Shown here in pieces: positions 25,001-33,590 of a stretch of DNA of 64,000 bases. A program made the translations under genes and the position numbers. This DNA comes from Treponema rectale. Lineage in GTDB: Bacteria; Spirochaetota; Spirochaetia; Treponematales; Treponemataceae. The stretch is from NCBI RefSeq assembly GCF_014202035.1, contig NZ_JACHFR010000001.1:248001-312000 (forward strand), written 5' to 3'. Under the pieces are notes generated by a model. The model had not been told where the DNA came from. It did no database searches and worked only from the letters and a program-made list of their open reading frames with translations. Within the stretch, counting starts at the first letter, position 1; each line of letters starts with the position of its first letter.

Positions 25001-27493
25001 ATGCTTACATTAAAATTTGGCGGAACAAGTATGGGCTCTGCCCGTCGTATTTTGGACAGCACGGATATTATGGTAGGCCGCGCAAAGACTGACCGTATTT
25101 CGGTTGTAGTTAGTGCAGTGGCAGGAGTTTCCAATAAACTGCAGGCTGCTATTGACGGGTGTGTTGCAGGTGGAGTATCCGCTTCTTATGTAAGCGAACT
25201 CAGGTCCATTCATCAGGACATTTGTGCTCAGATAAAATCGACGCTTGCTGATTTTGATACACAGGCTGTAATGGCAAAAATTGAAGAAAACCTTTCTGAA
25301 CTGGACAGACTTCTTACTGGTATTTCATCTTTCGGTGAATGTCCTTCAGGAGTTCACTGCCGCATCATGGGTATGGGAGAACTTATGTGTGCTCCTATTG
25401 TAGAGGCAGTGCTTCTTGCAAAAAAACAGAGCGTTATTCTTCTTGATTCAAGAAAATTTATTTATACGACAGGTGATCAGAAAGAAGGTGATCCTGATTA
25501 TTCTCACTGTGCTGATGCATTTGCAGATTATCGTGACGGTTCTGCACCTATGGCACAGATCCTTCTTTTCCCTGGCTTTATCTGTTCATGGATCAGCGGA
25601 ACCGGTGCTAAACCTGTAATGGGACTTTTAGGACGTAATGGTTCTGATTTCTCTGCGGCAATCGTCGGTTCATGTCTTGGAGCTTCTAGAGTTGAATTCT
25701 GGACGGACGTTGACGGAATCTATACTGCAGATCCGCGCATCATAAAGGATGCTGTTCTTGTAAAGGACATGAGCTATGAAGAAGCAATGGAACTTTCTTT
25801 CTTCGGTTCAAAGGTTCTTCATCCTAAGACTCTTGCTCCGCTGGCTGCAAAGAATATCGAGGCATGGAGTTTGAATTCCCATAATCCTGCTTCAAGAGGA
25901 ACCCGTATTGCCCGCGGTCCGTTTGTTGATGAAAAGTCAGGACCTGTCCGCGGCATAAGCTGTCTTAAGGACTGTGCAATGATTTCTGTTACCGGTGCCG
26001 GAATGAAAGGCCGTAAGGGTATGGCTTCACGCATTTTCTCTGCCGTAAGCAATGCAGGAATTTCTGTTCTCCTTATTACTCAGTCTTCTTCTGAATATAC
26101 TGTATCTTTCTGTATCCGCAAGGCATACGCTCAGAAAGTTCAGGATATCCTTAAGGCTGAATTTGCCCTTGAGATAAGTACAAAACTGCTTAATCCTATA
26201 GAGGTGTACGATAATCTTGCCATTGTTTCCATTATTGGTGATGCAATGAAGCAGAAACGCGGTGTTGCAGGAACTTTCTTTGATTCTCTTGCAAGCCGTG
26301 ACATTAACATCAAGGCTATTGCCCAGGGATCTTCAGAACGTTCAATTTCTGCCGTAATTAAAGCTGAAGACGGTGACATGGCTGTACGTGTCGTTCATCA
26401 GTTCTTCTTTAATACGGTTCAGTCAATTCAGGTTTATGCATTCGGTGCAGGAACTATCGGCGGAACAATGCTTGATCAGATTAATGAGCAGCATGATGCC
26501 CTTCTTGAACAGGGAATTGATGTCCGCGTAATGGCAATTGCAAATATTGACGGAATGATTTTCAACGCTGACGGAATTGAACTTGACGGCTGGCGTGACA
26601 AGGTAAAGGCTGACGGTAAAAAGACAAACCTTGATGAGATTCTTGAATTCGTAAAGGAGACTAAGCCTCTTAATCCTATTTTTGTTGACTGTACGGCAAG
26701 CTATGATCTTCCGGAGCGTTATATCGATATTCTTAAGGCAGGAATGAATATTGCTACACCTAATAAGCGTGCAAATTCAATGAGCATGGATTTTTATCAT
26801 AAACTCCGTCAGACTGCCAACGAAATGCATGTACGCTTCCTTTACGAAACTAACGTTGGTGCAGGACTTCCGATTATTGATACTCTCCAGAACCTCTTTA
26901 AGTCAGGAGATAAACTTACCGGCTTTAACGGAATCATGTCAGGTTCCCTTTCTTATATTTTCGGTAAACTCGATGAAGGTAAAAAATTCAGCGAGGCAGT
27001 TCTTGAGGCAAAAGAACTCCGCTATACGGAACCGGATCCTCGTGATGATCTTAAGGGAACTGATGTTGCCCGCAAGGCTCTTATTATTGCCCGTGAAGCA
27101 GGAATGGAAATTGAACTTGAAGATATTGAAATGCGTTCTATTTTCCCTGAAGGCTTCTCTCTTGAAGGAACTACTGAGGAATTCCTTAAGAAACTTCCAG
27201 AACTTGATTCATATTTTGCAGAAAAAATGGCAGCACTTAAAAAAGAGAATAAAGTTCTCCGCATGGGTGCTTCAATTAAGGACGGAAAGGTTTCTGTCGG
27301 CATGCTTGAAGTAGGTCCTGAAGATCCTCTGTTTGGGGTTCGCGGTGGAGAGAATGCATTTGTATTCCATACAGCCCGCTATACTCCTATTCCTCTTACA
27401 GTCCGTGGTTACGGGGCTGGAGCAGGTGTTACGGCAGCTGGTGTTTTCGGCGACATTCTTCGTACTGTCAGCTGGAATGTTTCAAGTTTTTAA
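25001..27493 (+). CDS. thrA: Bifunctional aspartate kinase / homoserine dehydrogenase
   Basis: An 830-residue fusion catalysing the first and third steps of the threonine/methionine branch from aspartate. The aspartokinase starts at residue 3 (LKFGGTSMGS) and continues with WTDVDGIYTADPR. Two ACT regulatory repeats lie at about 310-460 (ISVTGAGMKGRKGMASRIF, then VSIIGDAMKQKRGVAGTFF). The homoserine dehydrogenase follows with AFGAGTIGGTMLDQI, FVDCTASYDLP, ATPNKRANS and FLYETNVGAGLPII. ATG at 25001 is chosen for the GAGGAAG ribosome binding site; the TTG further upstream adds a basic tail with no homology. ThrA versus MetL specificity cannot be read directly. The DAHPS-PDT gene follows 11 nt later. 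Confidence 0.95.
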   Translation: MLTLKFGGTSMGSARRILDSTDIMVGRAKTDRISVVVSAVAGVSNKLQAAIDGCVAGGVSASYVSELRSIHQDICAQIKSTLADFDTQAVMAKIEENLSELDRLLTGISSFGECPSGVHCRIMGMGELMCAPIVEAVLLAKKQSVILLDSRKFIYTTGDQKEGDPDYSHCADAFADYRDGSAPMAQILLFPGFICSWISGTGAKPVMGLLGRNGSDFSAAIVGSCLGASRVEFWTDVDGIYTADPRIIKDAVLVKDMSYEEAMELSFFGSKVLHPKTLAPLAAKNIEAWSLNSHNPASRGTRIARGPFVDEKSGPVRGISCLKDCAMISVTGAGMKGRKGMASRIFSAVSNAGISVLLITQSSSEYTVSFCIRKAYAQKVQDILKAEFALEISTKLLNPIEVYDNLAIVSIIGDAMKQKRGVAGTFFDSLASRDINIKAIAQGSSERSISAVIKAEDGDMAVRVVHQFFFNTVQSIQVYAFGAGTIGGTMLDQINEQHDALLEQGIDVRVMAIANIDGMIFNADGIELDGWRDKVKADGKKTNLDEILEFVKETKPLNPIFVDCTASYDLPERYIDILKAGMNIATPNKRANSMSMDFYHKLRQTANEMHVRFLYETNVGAGLPIIDTLQNLFKSGDKLTGFNGIMSGSLSYIFGKLDEGKKFSEAVLEAKELRYTEPDPRDDLKGTDVARKALIIAREAGMEIELEDIEMRSIFPEGFSLEGTTEEFLKKLPELDSYFAEKMAALKKENKVLRMGASIKDGKVSVGMLEVGPEDPLFGVRGGENAFVFHTARYTPIPLTVRGYGAGAGVTAAGVFGDILRTVSWNVSSF

Positions 27494-27504
27494 TTTGACT
27501 GTGT

Positions 27505-29448
27505 ATGGTAATAGTTCTCAAAAAGGATATCAGTAACGGTCAGAAAGAAAATTTAACGGCTTTTCTTCACTCTCATGATTTCAAGTTAAATGAAGTTAAG
27601 GGTGAGGAAGAGACTGTAATTGCTGCCGTCGGAAGAGTAAAACTTGATGTCAGTGAAGTTGAACTTATTCCGGGCGTACAGCGTGTAATTCCCATAAGCC
27701 GTCCCTATAAGATGGCGAGCAGGGAATTTAAAAAAGAAAATACTGTTGTTGAAATAAAAAATTCAAAAGGGCAGATTATCCGTATCGGCGGAAACAGAAT
27801 AGTTGCCGCTGCCGGTCCGTGTACTGTAGAAAGCAGGGAACAGATAATGAGAGTTGCTGCTTCCGTTGCAGAAAGCGGAGCGGTGCTTTTAAGAAGTGCT
27901 GCATTCAGGCCCCAGAGTTCTCCATACACATTTGAAGGATTGGGAGAAGAAGGATTAAAGTATCTTAAAGAAGCCGGAGAAAAATACGGACTTCCTGTTG
28001 TTACAGAAATCGGTTCTGAGAATTTAATTCCAATGATGCAGGATTACGGGGTAGATGTTTATCAGATCGGCGCCGGAAACATGCAGAACTTTGATTTGCT
28101 GAAGAAAGTCGGTTCTTTGGGTAAGCCGGTGATTCTTAAAAGAAGTTATACTGCAACTCTTGAAGAACTTCTTATGAGTGCAGAATATCTTCTTTCTGCA
28201 GGAACTGAAAATGTTATTTTATGCGAACGGGGAATAAGGACTTTTGAGCATTCTACAAGAAATACTTTAGACCTTTCTGCAGTACAGGTGCTTCGTTCTC
28301 TTACACATCTTCCTGTAATTGTAGATCCAAGCCATGCAGTAGGTATCCGTGAAAAAATACCTGCAATGGCTCTTGCGGCGGTTGCTTCCGGGGCAGACGG
28401 CGTTGTTGTTGACGTTCATCCTAATCCTGAGAAAGCTTTAAGCGGTGCCATTCTTTCTATTGTTCCGGAACAGTTTGACAAGATGATGCATGATATTGAA
28501 GCTCTGGCTCCTGTTATGGGAAAATCTGTTTATCATATTTTCTCAGGGGAATGTGCAAAATCTGAACGAAAATCTGACAGCAAAAAACTGCTGGTTGCAT
28601 ATTCAGGAAAAAAGGGTGCCTATGCGGAACAGGCAATCGGACGTTATTTTGATGCAAGTGAGGCAGAAGCGGTTGCTCTTGATTCCTTCAGTGATGTTTT
28701 TCAGAGTGTAGCAGACGGAAGCTGTGATTACGGTATGATTCCTATTGAAAATTCCCTTAACGGCAGTGTTTATCAGAATTATGATAATTTTTCCCGCTTT
28801 GAGGATGTGGAAATCGCAGGTTCTGTTACTTTGAATATCAGACATTCCCTTCTGGGATTAAAGAGTGCATCTCTTTCAGATATTAAGACTGTTTATTCTC
28901 ATCCCCAGGGATTCGGGCAGTCAAAAAAATATCTTGACCAGCATAAGGACTGGGCTCTGGTTGATTCAGTTTCTACTTCTACTGCCGCAGAGTTTGTAGC
29001 CTCTCATGCTTCAAAATCAAATGCTGCTATTGGCAGTATTGTAAATGCAGAGATTTACGGCCTTAAGATTCTTGCAGAAGATATAGAAGATGATCCCGGC
29101 AATTTTACACGCTTTGTTGTAATTGCATCCAGAGACCGTATTAATAAATCTGAGAATAAACCTCTGTTTAATATTAAACCAAATATGGCAAGCTTTATTT
29201 TTACGACAAAAAATGAAAGCGGTGCCCTTTACAATACTCTTGGAATTTTTGAAAAAAGACGGCTTAACCTTACCCGTCTTGAATCCAGACCGATAAAGGG
29301 ACAGTTATGGAAGAGCTGGTTTTATGCGGATGTAGAAATTAATAAAGAGGACGGTGATGTTTATGCTCAGTGTGCTTCCATCTATGAGGAACTTAAGGAC
29401 AAGACTGAAGAAGTAAGGCTTCTTGGAGTGTATGCAGACGGTCGATAA
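27505..29448 (+). CDS. Fused DAHP synthase / prephenate dehydratase with ACT domain
   Basis: A 647-residue fusion joining the first step of aromatic synthesis to a late step of phenylalanine synthesis. Residues 1-68 are a ferredoxin-like regulatory domain of the Thermotoga-type DAHP synthase. DAHP synthase runs about 75-335 (AAGPCTVES, LLRSAAFRPQSSPYTFEGLG, ILKRSYTATLEE, VIVDPSHAVG). Prephenate dehydratase follows at about 365-545 (AYSGKKGAYAEQAIGRY, IPIENSLNGSV, SHPQGFGQSKKYL). The C-terminal ACT domain has ESRPIKGQLWKSWFY, the phenylalanine-sensing region. No chorismate mutase domain is seen. The gene lies 11 nt after thrA. Feedback by Phe on both activities is inferred from the ACT domain. 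Confidence 0.9.
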   Translation: MVIVLKKDISNGQKENLTAFLHSHDFKLNEVKGEEETVIAAVGRVKLDVSEVELIPGVQRVIPISRPYKMASREFKKENTVVEIKNSKGQIIRIGGNRIVAAAGPCTVESREQIMRVAASVAESGAVLLRSAAFRPQSSPYTFEGLGEEGLKYLKEAGEKYGLPVVTEIGSENLIPMMQDYGVDVYQIGAGNMQNFDLLKKVGSLGKPVILKRSYTATLEELLMSAEYLLSAGTENVILCERGIRTFEHSTRNTLDLSAVQVLRSLTHLPVIVDPSHAVGIREKIPAMALAAVASGADGVVVDVHPNPEKALSGAILSIVPEQFDKMMHDIEALAPVMGKSVYHIFSGECAKSERKSDSKKLLVAYSGKKGAYAEQAIGRYFDASEAEAVALDSFSDVFQSVADGSCDYGMIPIENSLNGSVYQNYDNFSRFEDVEIAGSVTLNIRHSLLGLKSASLSDIKTVYSHPQGFGQSKKYLDQHKDWALVDSVSTSTAAEFVASHASKSNAAIGSIVNAEIYGLKILAEDIEDDPGNFTRFVVIASRDRINKSENKPLFNIKPNMASFIFTTKNESGALYNTLGIFEKRRLNLTRLESRPIKGQLWKSWFYADVEINKEDGDVYAQCASIYEELKDKTEEVRLLGVYADGR

Positions 29449-29453
29449 ACGCA

Positions 29454-29481
29454 TTGTTAAAATCTTATTTTTTGCTATAAT
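29454..29481 (+). promoter_or_regulatory. Predicted ilvN promoter
   Basis: TTGTTA at 29454-29459, 16 nt, TATAAT at 29476-29481. The ribosome binding site AGAGGAA and the ATG at 29523 follow. Confidence 0.6.
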
Positions 29482-29522
29482 AAATGTATAGTCGCAGCAG
29501 CGACAGATATAAAGAGGAACCT

Positions 29523-30014
29523 ATGGAAAAAAAATATGTACTTTCAGTTTTAGTAGAAAATCATGCCGGTGTATTGAGCCGTGTTTCAGGACTTTTCAGT
29601 CGCCGCGGATATAATATTGATTCTCTTACTGTATGTGAGACTTCAGAAGAAGATAAATCAAGAATGACCATTGTTGTCAGGGGCGATGAATACATTCTTG
29701 AACAGATTGAAAAACAGCTTTCTAAACTTGTTGAAGTAATCAGCATCAAGAACTGTTCAAAGAGTGAAACTACCCAGAGAATTACTGCTCTTATAAAAGT
29801 TAAGGCCGGTGGTTCAAACCGTGGTGTAATTATTGAAACCTGTGAAATCTTCCGTGCCCACATTGTTGATGTTGCAGAAAACTCTCTTATTGTTGAAGCA
29901 ACTGGAAGTGAAGATAAAATTGATTCCCTTATCAGACTTCTTGAACCATACGGTATTCTTGAACTGCTTAAGTCAGGTCTTATTGCAATGGACAGGGGCG
30001 AAAAAACTATGTAA
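29523..30014 (+). CDS. ilvN: Acetolactate synthase small (regulatory) subunit
   Basis: A 163-residue regulatory subunit that binds the large thiamine-diphosphate subunit and gives valine feedback in branched-chain amino-acid synthesis. The N-terminal ACT domain has the diagnostic VLVENHAGVLSRVSGLFSRR at 7-26, and RGYNIDSLTV follows. The C-terminal domain has AHIVDVAENSLIVEATG. The start is ATG at 29523 with AGAGGAA upstream; an in-frame ATG 39 nt earlier adds residues with no homology and overlaps the promoter. The large-subunit gene is not in the window, which is unusual because ilvB and ilvN are normally adjacent. Confidence 0.95.
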   Translation: MEKKYVLSVLVENHAGVLSRVSGLFSRRGYNIDSLTVCETSEEDKSRMTIVVRGDEYILEQIEKQLSKLVEVISIKNCSKSETTQRITALIKVKAGGSNRGVIIETCEIFRAHIVDVAENSLIVEATGSEDKIDSLIRLLEPYGILELLKSGLIAMDRGEKTM

Positions 30015-30026
30015 GTAAAAGGCAGC

Positions 30027-30494
30027 TTACTTTCTGTTCAGCTTGATCCATTTTGAGTTGAACAGCTGCCATGAGTTTTTTTCAATAACTGCATCTGAGA
30101 CCTGTATTACGGTAATCTTGATTTCAGGTATTTCTAAAAAGGCGGAACACTTATCTGTAAAAGTAAGGGGACCGCTTTTTTTTATTTCTGCAATTTTAAC
30201 CCTGCTGATTAATTTAGAAAGGCTGCTGCAGTCATTGTCGGAAAATTCCGCATGAATTCCTATGTTTACGGAAGAATCATTTTCATCATAAAAAATCTTC
30301 TGAAGAGTCAGGGATTTTAGTTTTTTCGGATCAAAGAGATTTTTTTCATCATTAAAAAAGATATAAAGAGGGTAGCAGGGATATATACGGGCATCTGAAA
30401 ATTCACTCAGAAACTCAGAAAGCCTGATGACCTGTTTTTTTTGAAATTCTGAAAGTACAAAAAGCGTATCTTTATGAAAATGCAGAACCTTCAT
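30027..30494 (-). CDS. Unrecognised 155-residue protein
   Basis: I do not recognise this protein. It has no signal peptide or membrane segment and is probably cytoplasmic. Mixed alpha/beta sequence with short hydrophobic strands (TLFVLSEFQ, YPLYIFF, IKITVIQVSDAVI) is seen, and two cysteines have no obvious motif. A ribosome binding site GGGAG lies before the ATG, and codon use resembles the neighbours, so the gene is likely real. It is convergent with ilvN and divergent from the HExxH lipoprotein gene; neither gives a hint of function. Confidence 0.6.
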   Translation of the reverse strand: MKVLHFHKDTLFVLSEFQKKQVIRLSEFLSEFSDARIYPCYPLYIFFNDEKNLFDPKKLKSLTLQKIFYDENDSSVNIGIHAEFSDNDCSSLSKLISRVKIAEIKKSGPLTFTDKCSAFLEIPEIKITVIQVSDAVIEKNSWQLFNSKWIKLNRK

Positions 30495-30556
30495 GATTTC
30501 TCCCGTATTACATTAATTGACCTTATCTAAATTTCAAAAAAAGTGTAGCATAAATT

Positions 30557-32236
30557 ATGTTGAAAAAAAATTATTTTTTTATCTTAATCTGTATTTTTAT
30601 TGCATATATTTTTTCAGGCTGTACTAAAGCAAAACTTCTTACCGCAGCTGGAGAAAAACTTGAGCCTGTTACGGAACAGTCTGAGAAGTGTGCTGTTGAA
30701 GATCCCCGTAATGAGCCTTACCTTTTTTATAAATTTACTGATAAACAGAAAGAACTTATAAAAGACATGCAGTGTGAAAAGTCCGGAGCTTCTTTTGGAA
30801 TAAAAATTTCCGGACCTGGAGATGAGTCCCGTTTTTCATTTGGCTTTTTGTATAAGGAAGATTTTAAATCCGGAAGTAAGATCGTAACGCCTCTTTCTTC
30901 CCGATGTCAGGTCAGGGGAAAATATTCCGATGTAAAAGCAGATAAGTTTTCCCTGCAGCTGTGCATTAAACGCACGGATGAGCCGGAAGGATTTTATTTC
31001 TATTCAGCAGGTAAAGCAGACCTTCTTGACAGCTGGATTGAACCGTATAAGATTGGAATTGAGTTTTTACCGGAACCTCTTTTTTCCTATGGCATAGATG
31101 GCGGAACCGTTTCTTCAGAAATATATTCCGTTGATTTTTCACGGGCAGAAAAAACTTTACCAGAGGGAATGAAAATAACCCTGACACTGAATACAAAAGA
31201 AACTGCTGCAGCTAAGAATGAAGACAGAATTGTTTTTGAAAACAGGGGCGAAGTTTTTACAGTCAGGTTATCCGGTAAAGACAGTTTTGATTTTGATTCC
31301 CGGTGTTTTAAAAACGGAACAGGAGTATTTAAATTTACCGGTGGAAATAAGTTTGTAAAAAGTTTTACTGCTGTCTGGTGTAAGGAAGATGAAGCGATAG
31401 CTGCTGATATTGGAATGATACTGGATTGGCCGGAAAAAAACTGGCGTCAAAAGGATTATGAATTATTTCGCTGGAGTATTTTTCCTGATGTATTGTTTTT
31501 TGATTTTAAGGATTATCAGATACAGGACTCTTTTTTAACCCGGCTTGCATATTTTGTTGAAAAGACAGGGTATAAGGGGACTTTTGTAGATGACGATTTT
31601 ATTTTGAATAATCACGGTTATAATGCCCATGATTATAAAGCAAAGGATCTTGCAAATTTCTTTACGCAGGCTTTGAGACACAGTGTTCAGCTGAACGAAA
31701 ATGAACTTCTTTTACGCAGTATTCTCATAAGAAACGGCATTATAGTTACTTTACCGGACGGAACTTTTGAAGAAGGGACGGGATGTATTATTTCTATTTC
31801 AAGAGAAAGCAGTCCTTCCTTAAGAAATCAGCTGGTGGCCCATGAGTGCTGGCATGGAATTTATTTTATGGATTCCGGATTCAGAGATTATGTAAAGTCT
31901 CTTTACGGCAGTTTTAATCCTGATTCACTGTCATTCTTAAAATCTTACTGGGCAACGGCAAAAGGGCTTGGTTACGATTTAAATGATGATTATCTTATGA
32001 AAAATGAGTTTATGGCATATCACCTTCAGCTGTCACCTCAGACTACAGGAGCATATTTTGTCACACGTTCCTACTGGTCAAATATGAGAAGCTTCCCGGA
32101 CCTGCAGCGCTACGTCCAGCAGACGAAGGGTAAAGATTTTGAAATGGTCGCATACAGTCTCAGTGATTACGTTTATGAACGCTGGGGACTGTATGGAGGA
32201 AGAACCTTTCTTGTGTTCAGGGAATCCCCTGAGTAA
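30557..32236 (+). CDS. Lipoprotein with HExxH metallopeptidase-like motif
   Basis: A 559-residue predicted lipoprotein of no named family. The signal sequence (about 1-21, FFILICIFIAYIFSGC) puts the acylated Cys near 22. The first ~270 residues look like beta-sandwich material. A motif NQLVAHECWHGIYF at about residue 430 contains HECWH, a perfect HExxH zinc-site pattern, and a Glu in LMKNEFMAYHLQL about 55 residues later may be the third ligand, as in gluzincins. This supports a surface metallopeptidase-like role, by inference. No Shine-Dalgarno is visible; TAGCAT lies 5 nt before the ATG, so the transcript may be leaderless. It is convergent with the MBL-fold gene. Confidence 0.7.
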   Translation: MLKKNYFFILICIFIAYIFSGCTKAKLLTAAGEKLEPVTEQSEKCAVEDPRNEPYLFYKFTDKQKELIKDMQCEKSGASFGIKISGPGDESRFSFGFLYKEDFKSGSKIVTPLSSRCQVRGKYSDVKADKFSLQLCIKRTDEPEGFYFYSAGKADLLDSWIEPYKIGIEFLPEPLFSYGIDGGTVSSEIYSVDFSRAEKTLPEGMKITLTLNTKETAAAKNEDRIVFENRGEVFTVRLSGKDSFDFDSRCFKNGTGVFKFTGGNKFVKSFTAVWCKEDEAIAADIGMILDWPEKNWRQKDYELFRWSIFPDVLFFDFKDYQIQDSFLTRLAYFVEKTGYKGTFVDDDFILNNHGYNAHDYKAKDLANFFTQALRHSVQLNENELLLRSILIRNGIIVTLPDGTFEEGTGCIISISRESSPSLRNQLVAHECWHGIYFMDSGFRDYVKSLYGSFNPDSLSFLKSYWATAKGLGYDLNDDYLMKNEFMAYHLQLSPQTTGAYFVTRSYWSNMRSFPDLQRYVQQTKGKDFEMVAYSLSDYVYERWGLYGGRTFLVFRESPE

Positions 32237-32238
32237 GC

Positions 32239-32808
32239 TTAAGGCTTTACATCAAGATTGTATTGTTTTTCGGATGCAACGGTTGTTGGCGGACCATGTC
32301 CCGGCATAATTACCGTTTCATCTGTCTGAGAAAAAATCTTTTCCTGAATTTTAGAGCTGAGAAGTTTTTTTGAATAAGAACTTGCCGTTTCTCCGATTAT
32401 CCCGGAGGTGATGGTGTCTCCGGTAAACATGGTTGTACCTATTTTAAAAACCATACTGTCAGATGTATGCCCGGGTACTGAATAATACTGAACTTTTAGT
32501 CCTGCAGTCGTGATTTCTCCGTCCCCCTGAAGGACTGTAACCTGTTTGCCGGCTACTTCATAATCAGCAGCATATATTCGTGGCGAATAGATTTTCATGA
32601 GGGTAGAAAGGGCCTTTACATGACTTGTGTGGTTATGAGTTATGAGAACGGCCGTAAGTTTGTATTTTCCCCGTTCGATAATATCAATCATTTTTGGAGT
32701 AACGATTCCCGGGTCAATGATAATTGCTTCCATAACAGAAGGATCGTCGTTTACAACGATATAGCAGTTTGTAAAATCATCGAAAGAAAGATCAAAGTAG
32801 AGTTTCAT
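32239..32808 (-). CDS. MBL-fold (glyoxalase II-like) hydrolase with a changed metal motif
   Basis: A 189-residue metallo-beta-lactamase-fold protein. The fold markers are present in order: DPSVMEAIIIDPG near the start, THNHTSH at about 56-62, YYSVPGHTSDSMVFKIG, MFTGDTI and VIMPGHGPPT. The canonical HxHxDH reads HNHTSH here, so the Asp that binds the second metal is Ser. The Asp of FTGD and the other His remain. It may be a mononuclear enzyme or have shifted activity. Its start codon overlaps the stop of the pentapeptide-repeat gene by 4 nt, so the two are translationally coupled. Confidence 0.85.
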   Translation of the reverse strand: MKLYFDLSFDDFTNCYIVVNDDPSVMEAIIIDPGIVTPKMIDIIERGKYKLTAVLITHNHTSHVKALSTLMKIYSPRIYAADYEVAGKQVTVLQGDGEITTAGLKVQYYSVPGHTSDSMVFKIGTTMFTGDTITSGIIGETASSYSKKLLSSKIQEKIFSQTDETVIMPGHGPPTTVASEKQYNLDVKP

Positions 32809-33497
32809 ATCTGCTGCCTCTCTTCTGAGTTAAGGATGTCTTCATCAGGTGCGGAAGCTTCGAAGTCTCCCATAAGGCCTCCCCGGTTTCTGTCTACAAG
32901 TGCTTCCCTTGTGTTTGAAAGTTTGAATGAAACATGTTCCCTTACAGAGTTATAGAAAACGGTTTTTTTAAGGTTGCAGTTTCTCATGGAAGTATTCATT
33001 AATACGGATTTTATGAAACGGCTGTTGTACAGGTCTGAATCATCAAAACTTGACTGGTAAACCGTAACTCCGTTGCAGTTAATGTGTACAAGATCACTAC
33101 CTGTTAATATTACGTGTACAAGCTTTGAACCTGCAAAAGAAGTAAACTGTATGTTGCTGTTTATGAAATTGCAGTCCGTAAAAGTGCAGCCGTCGTATAT
33201 TCCCATGCGCATGCGGATTCCGTCTGCGTGAATGTTCTGAAAGCTGCAGTTTTGAAAATTACATCCGTAAAAGCGTTTGTTATTGAGGTTAAGGTCCTTT
33301 ATTGTAAGGCCGGGACAATTCAAGCCTATTACTGTATCGTGCCTCATCATGTAACTGCAGATTTTTGACGCAATGTCTTCAATGTCCGGAACGTGGTCAA
33401 CACACCATCCGCTGCTTACGATGTTGTCATTTTCGTCGATGGTACTCATGGCATTTTTATTGCAGCCACTGCACCTGCACCTGTTGAATTCGTACAT
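32805..33497 (-). CDS. Pentapeptide-repeat protein with N-terminal cysteine motif
   Basis: A protein of about 230 residues. Near the N-terminus, four closely spaced Cys and a later Cys/His (CRCSGC, then GWCVDH) could form a zinc site. From about residue 60 it shows pentapeptide-like repeats of A(D/N)LXX type (LNNKRFYGCNFQNCSFQNI, CTFTDCNFINSNIQFTSF, SFDDSDLYNSRF), which build a right-handed quadrilateral beta-helix. Such proteins sometimes mimic DNA or protect gyrase, but most have no known role. The second ATG at 33497 is preferred because TAGAAT abuts the first ATG (33503) and lies 6 nt before the second. It forms an operon with the MBL-fold gene. Confidence 0.8.
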   Translation of the reverse strand: MYEFNRCRCSGCNKNAMSTIDENDNIVSSGWCVDHVPDIEDIASKICSYMMRHDTVIGLNCPGLTIKDLNLNNKRFYGCNFQNCSFQNIHADGIRMRMGIYDGCTFTDCNFINSNIQFTSFAGSKLVHVILTGSDLVHINCNGVTVYQSSFDDSDLYNSRFIKSVLMNTSMRNCNLKKTVFYNSVREHVSFKLSNTREALVDRNRGGLMGDFEASAPDEDILNSEERQQI

Positions 33498-33503
33498 AGG
33501 CAT

Positions 33504-33533
33504 ATTCTATCATTGAACTAAAAAAACAATCAA
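33504..33533 (-). promoter_or_regulatory. Predicted leaderless promoter of the pentapeptide-repeat gene
   Basis: Minus strand: TTGATT (33533-33528), 18 nt, TAGAAT (33509-33504), then 6 nt to the ATG at 33497. No Shine-Dalgarno is visible. Confidence 0.5.
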
Positions 33534-33540
33534 TCTAAGT

Positions 33541-33569
33541 TTGACATGAAAAATACAAAGGAGTAAACT
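33541..33569 (+). promoter_or_regulatory. Predicted murI promoter
   Basis: TTGACA at 33541-33546, 17 nt, TAAACT at 33564-33569. A second, extended -10-like TGTTATAGT lies at 33580-33588, only 2 nt before the ATG. Confidence 0.4.
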
Positions 33570-33590
33570 TCTGACTGCGTGTTATAGTGT

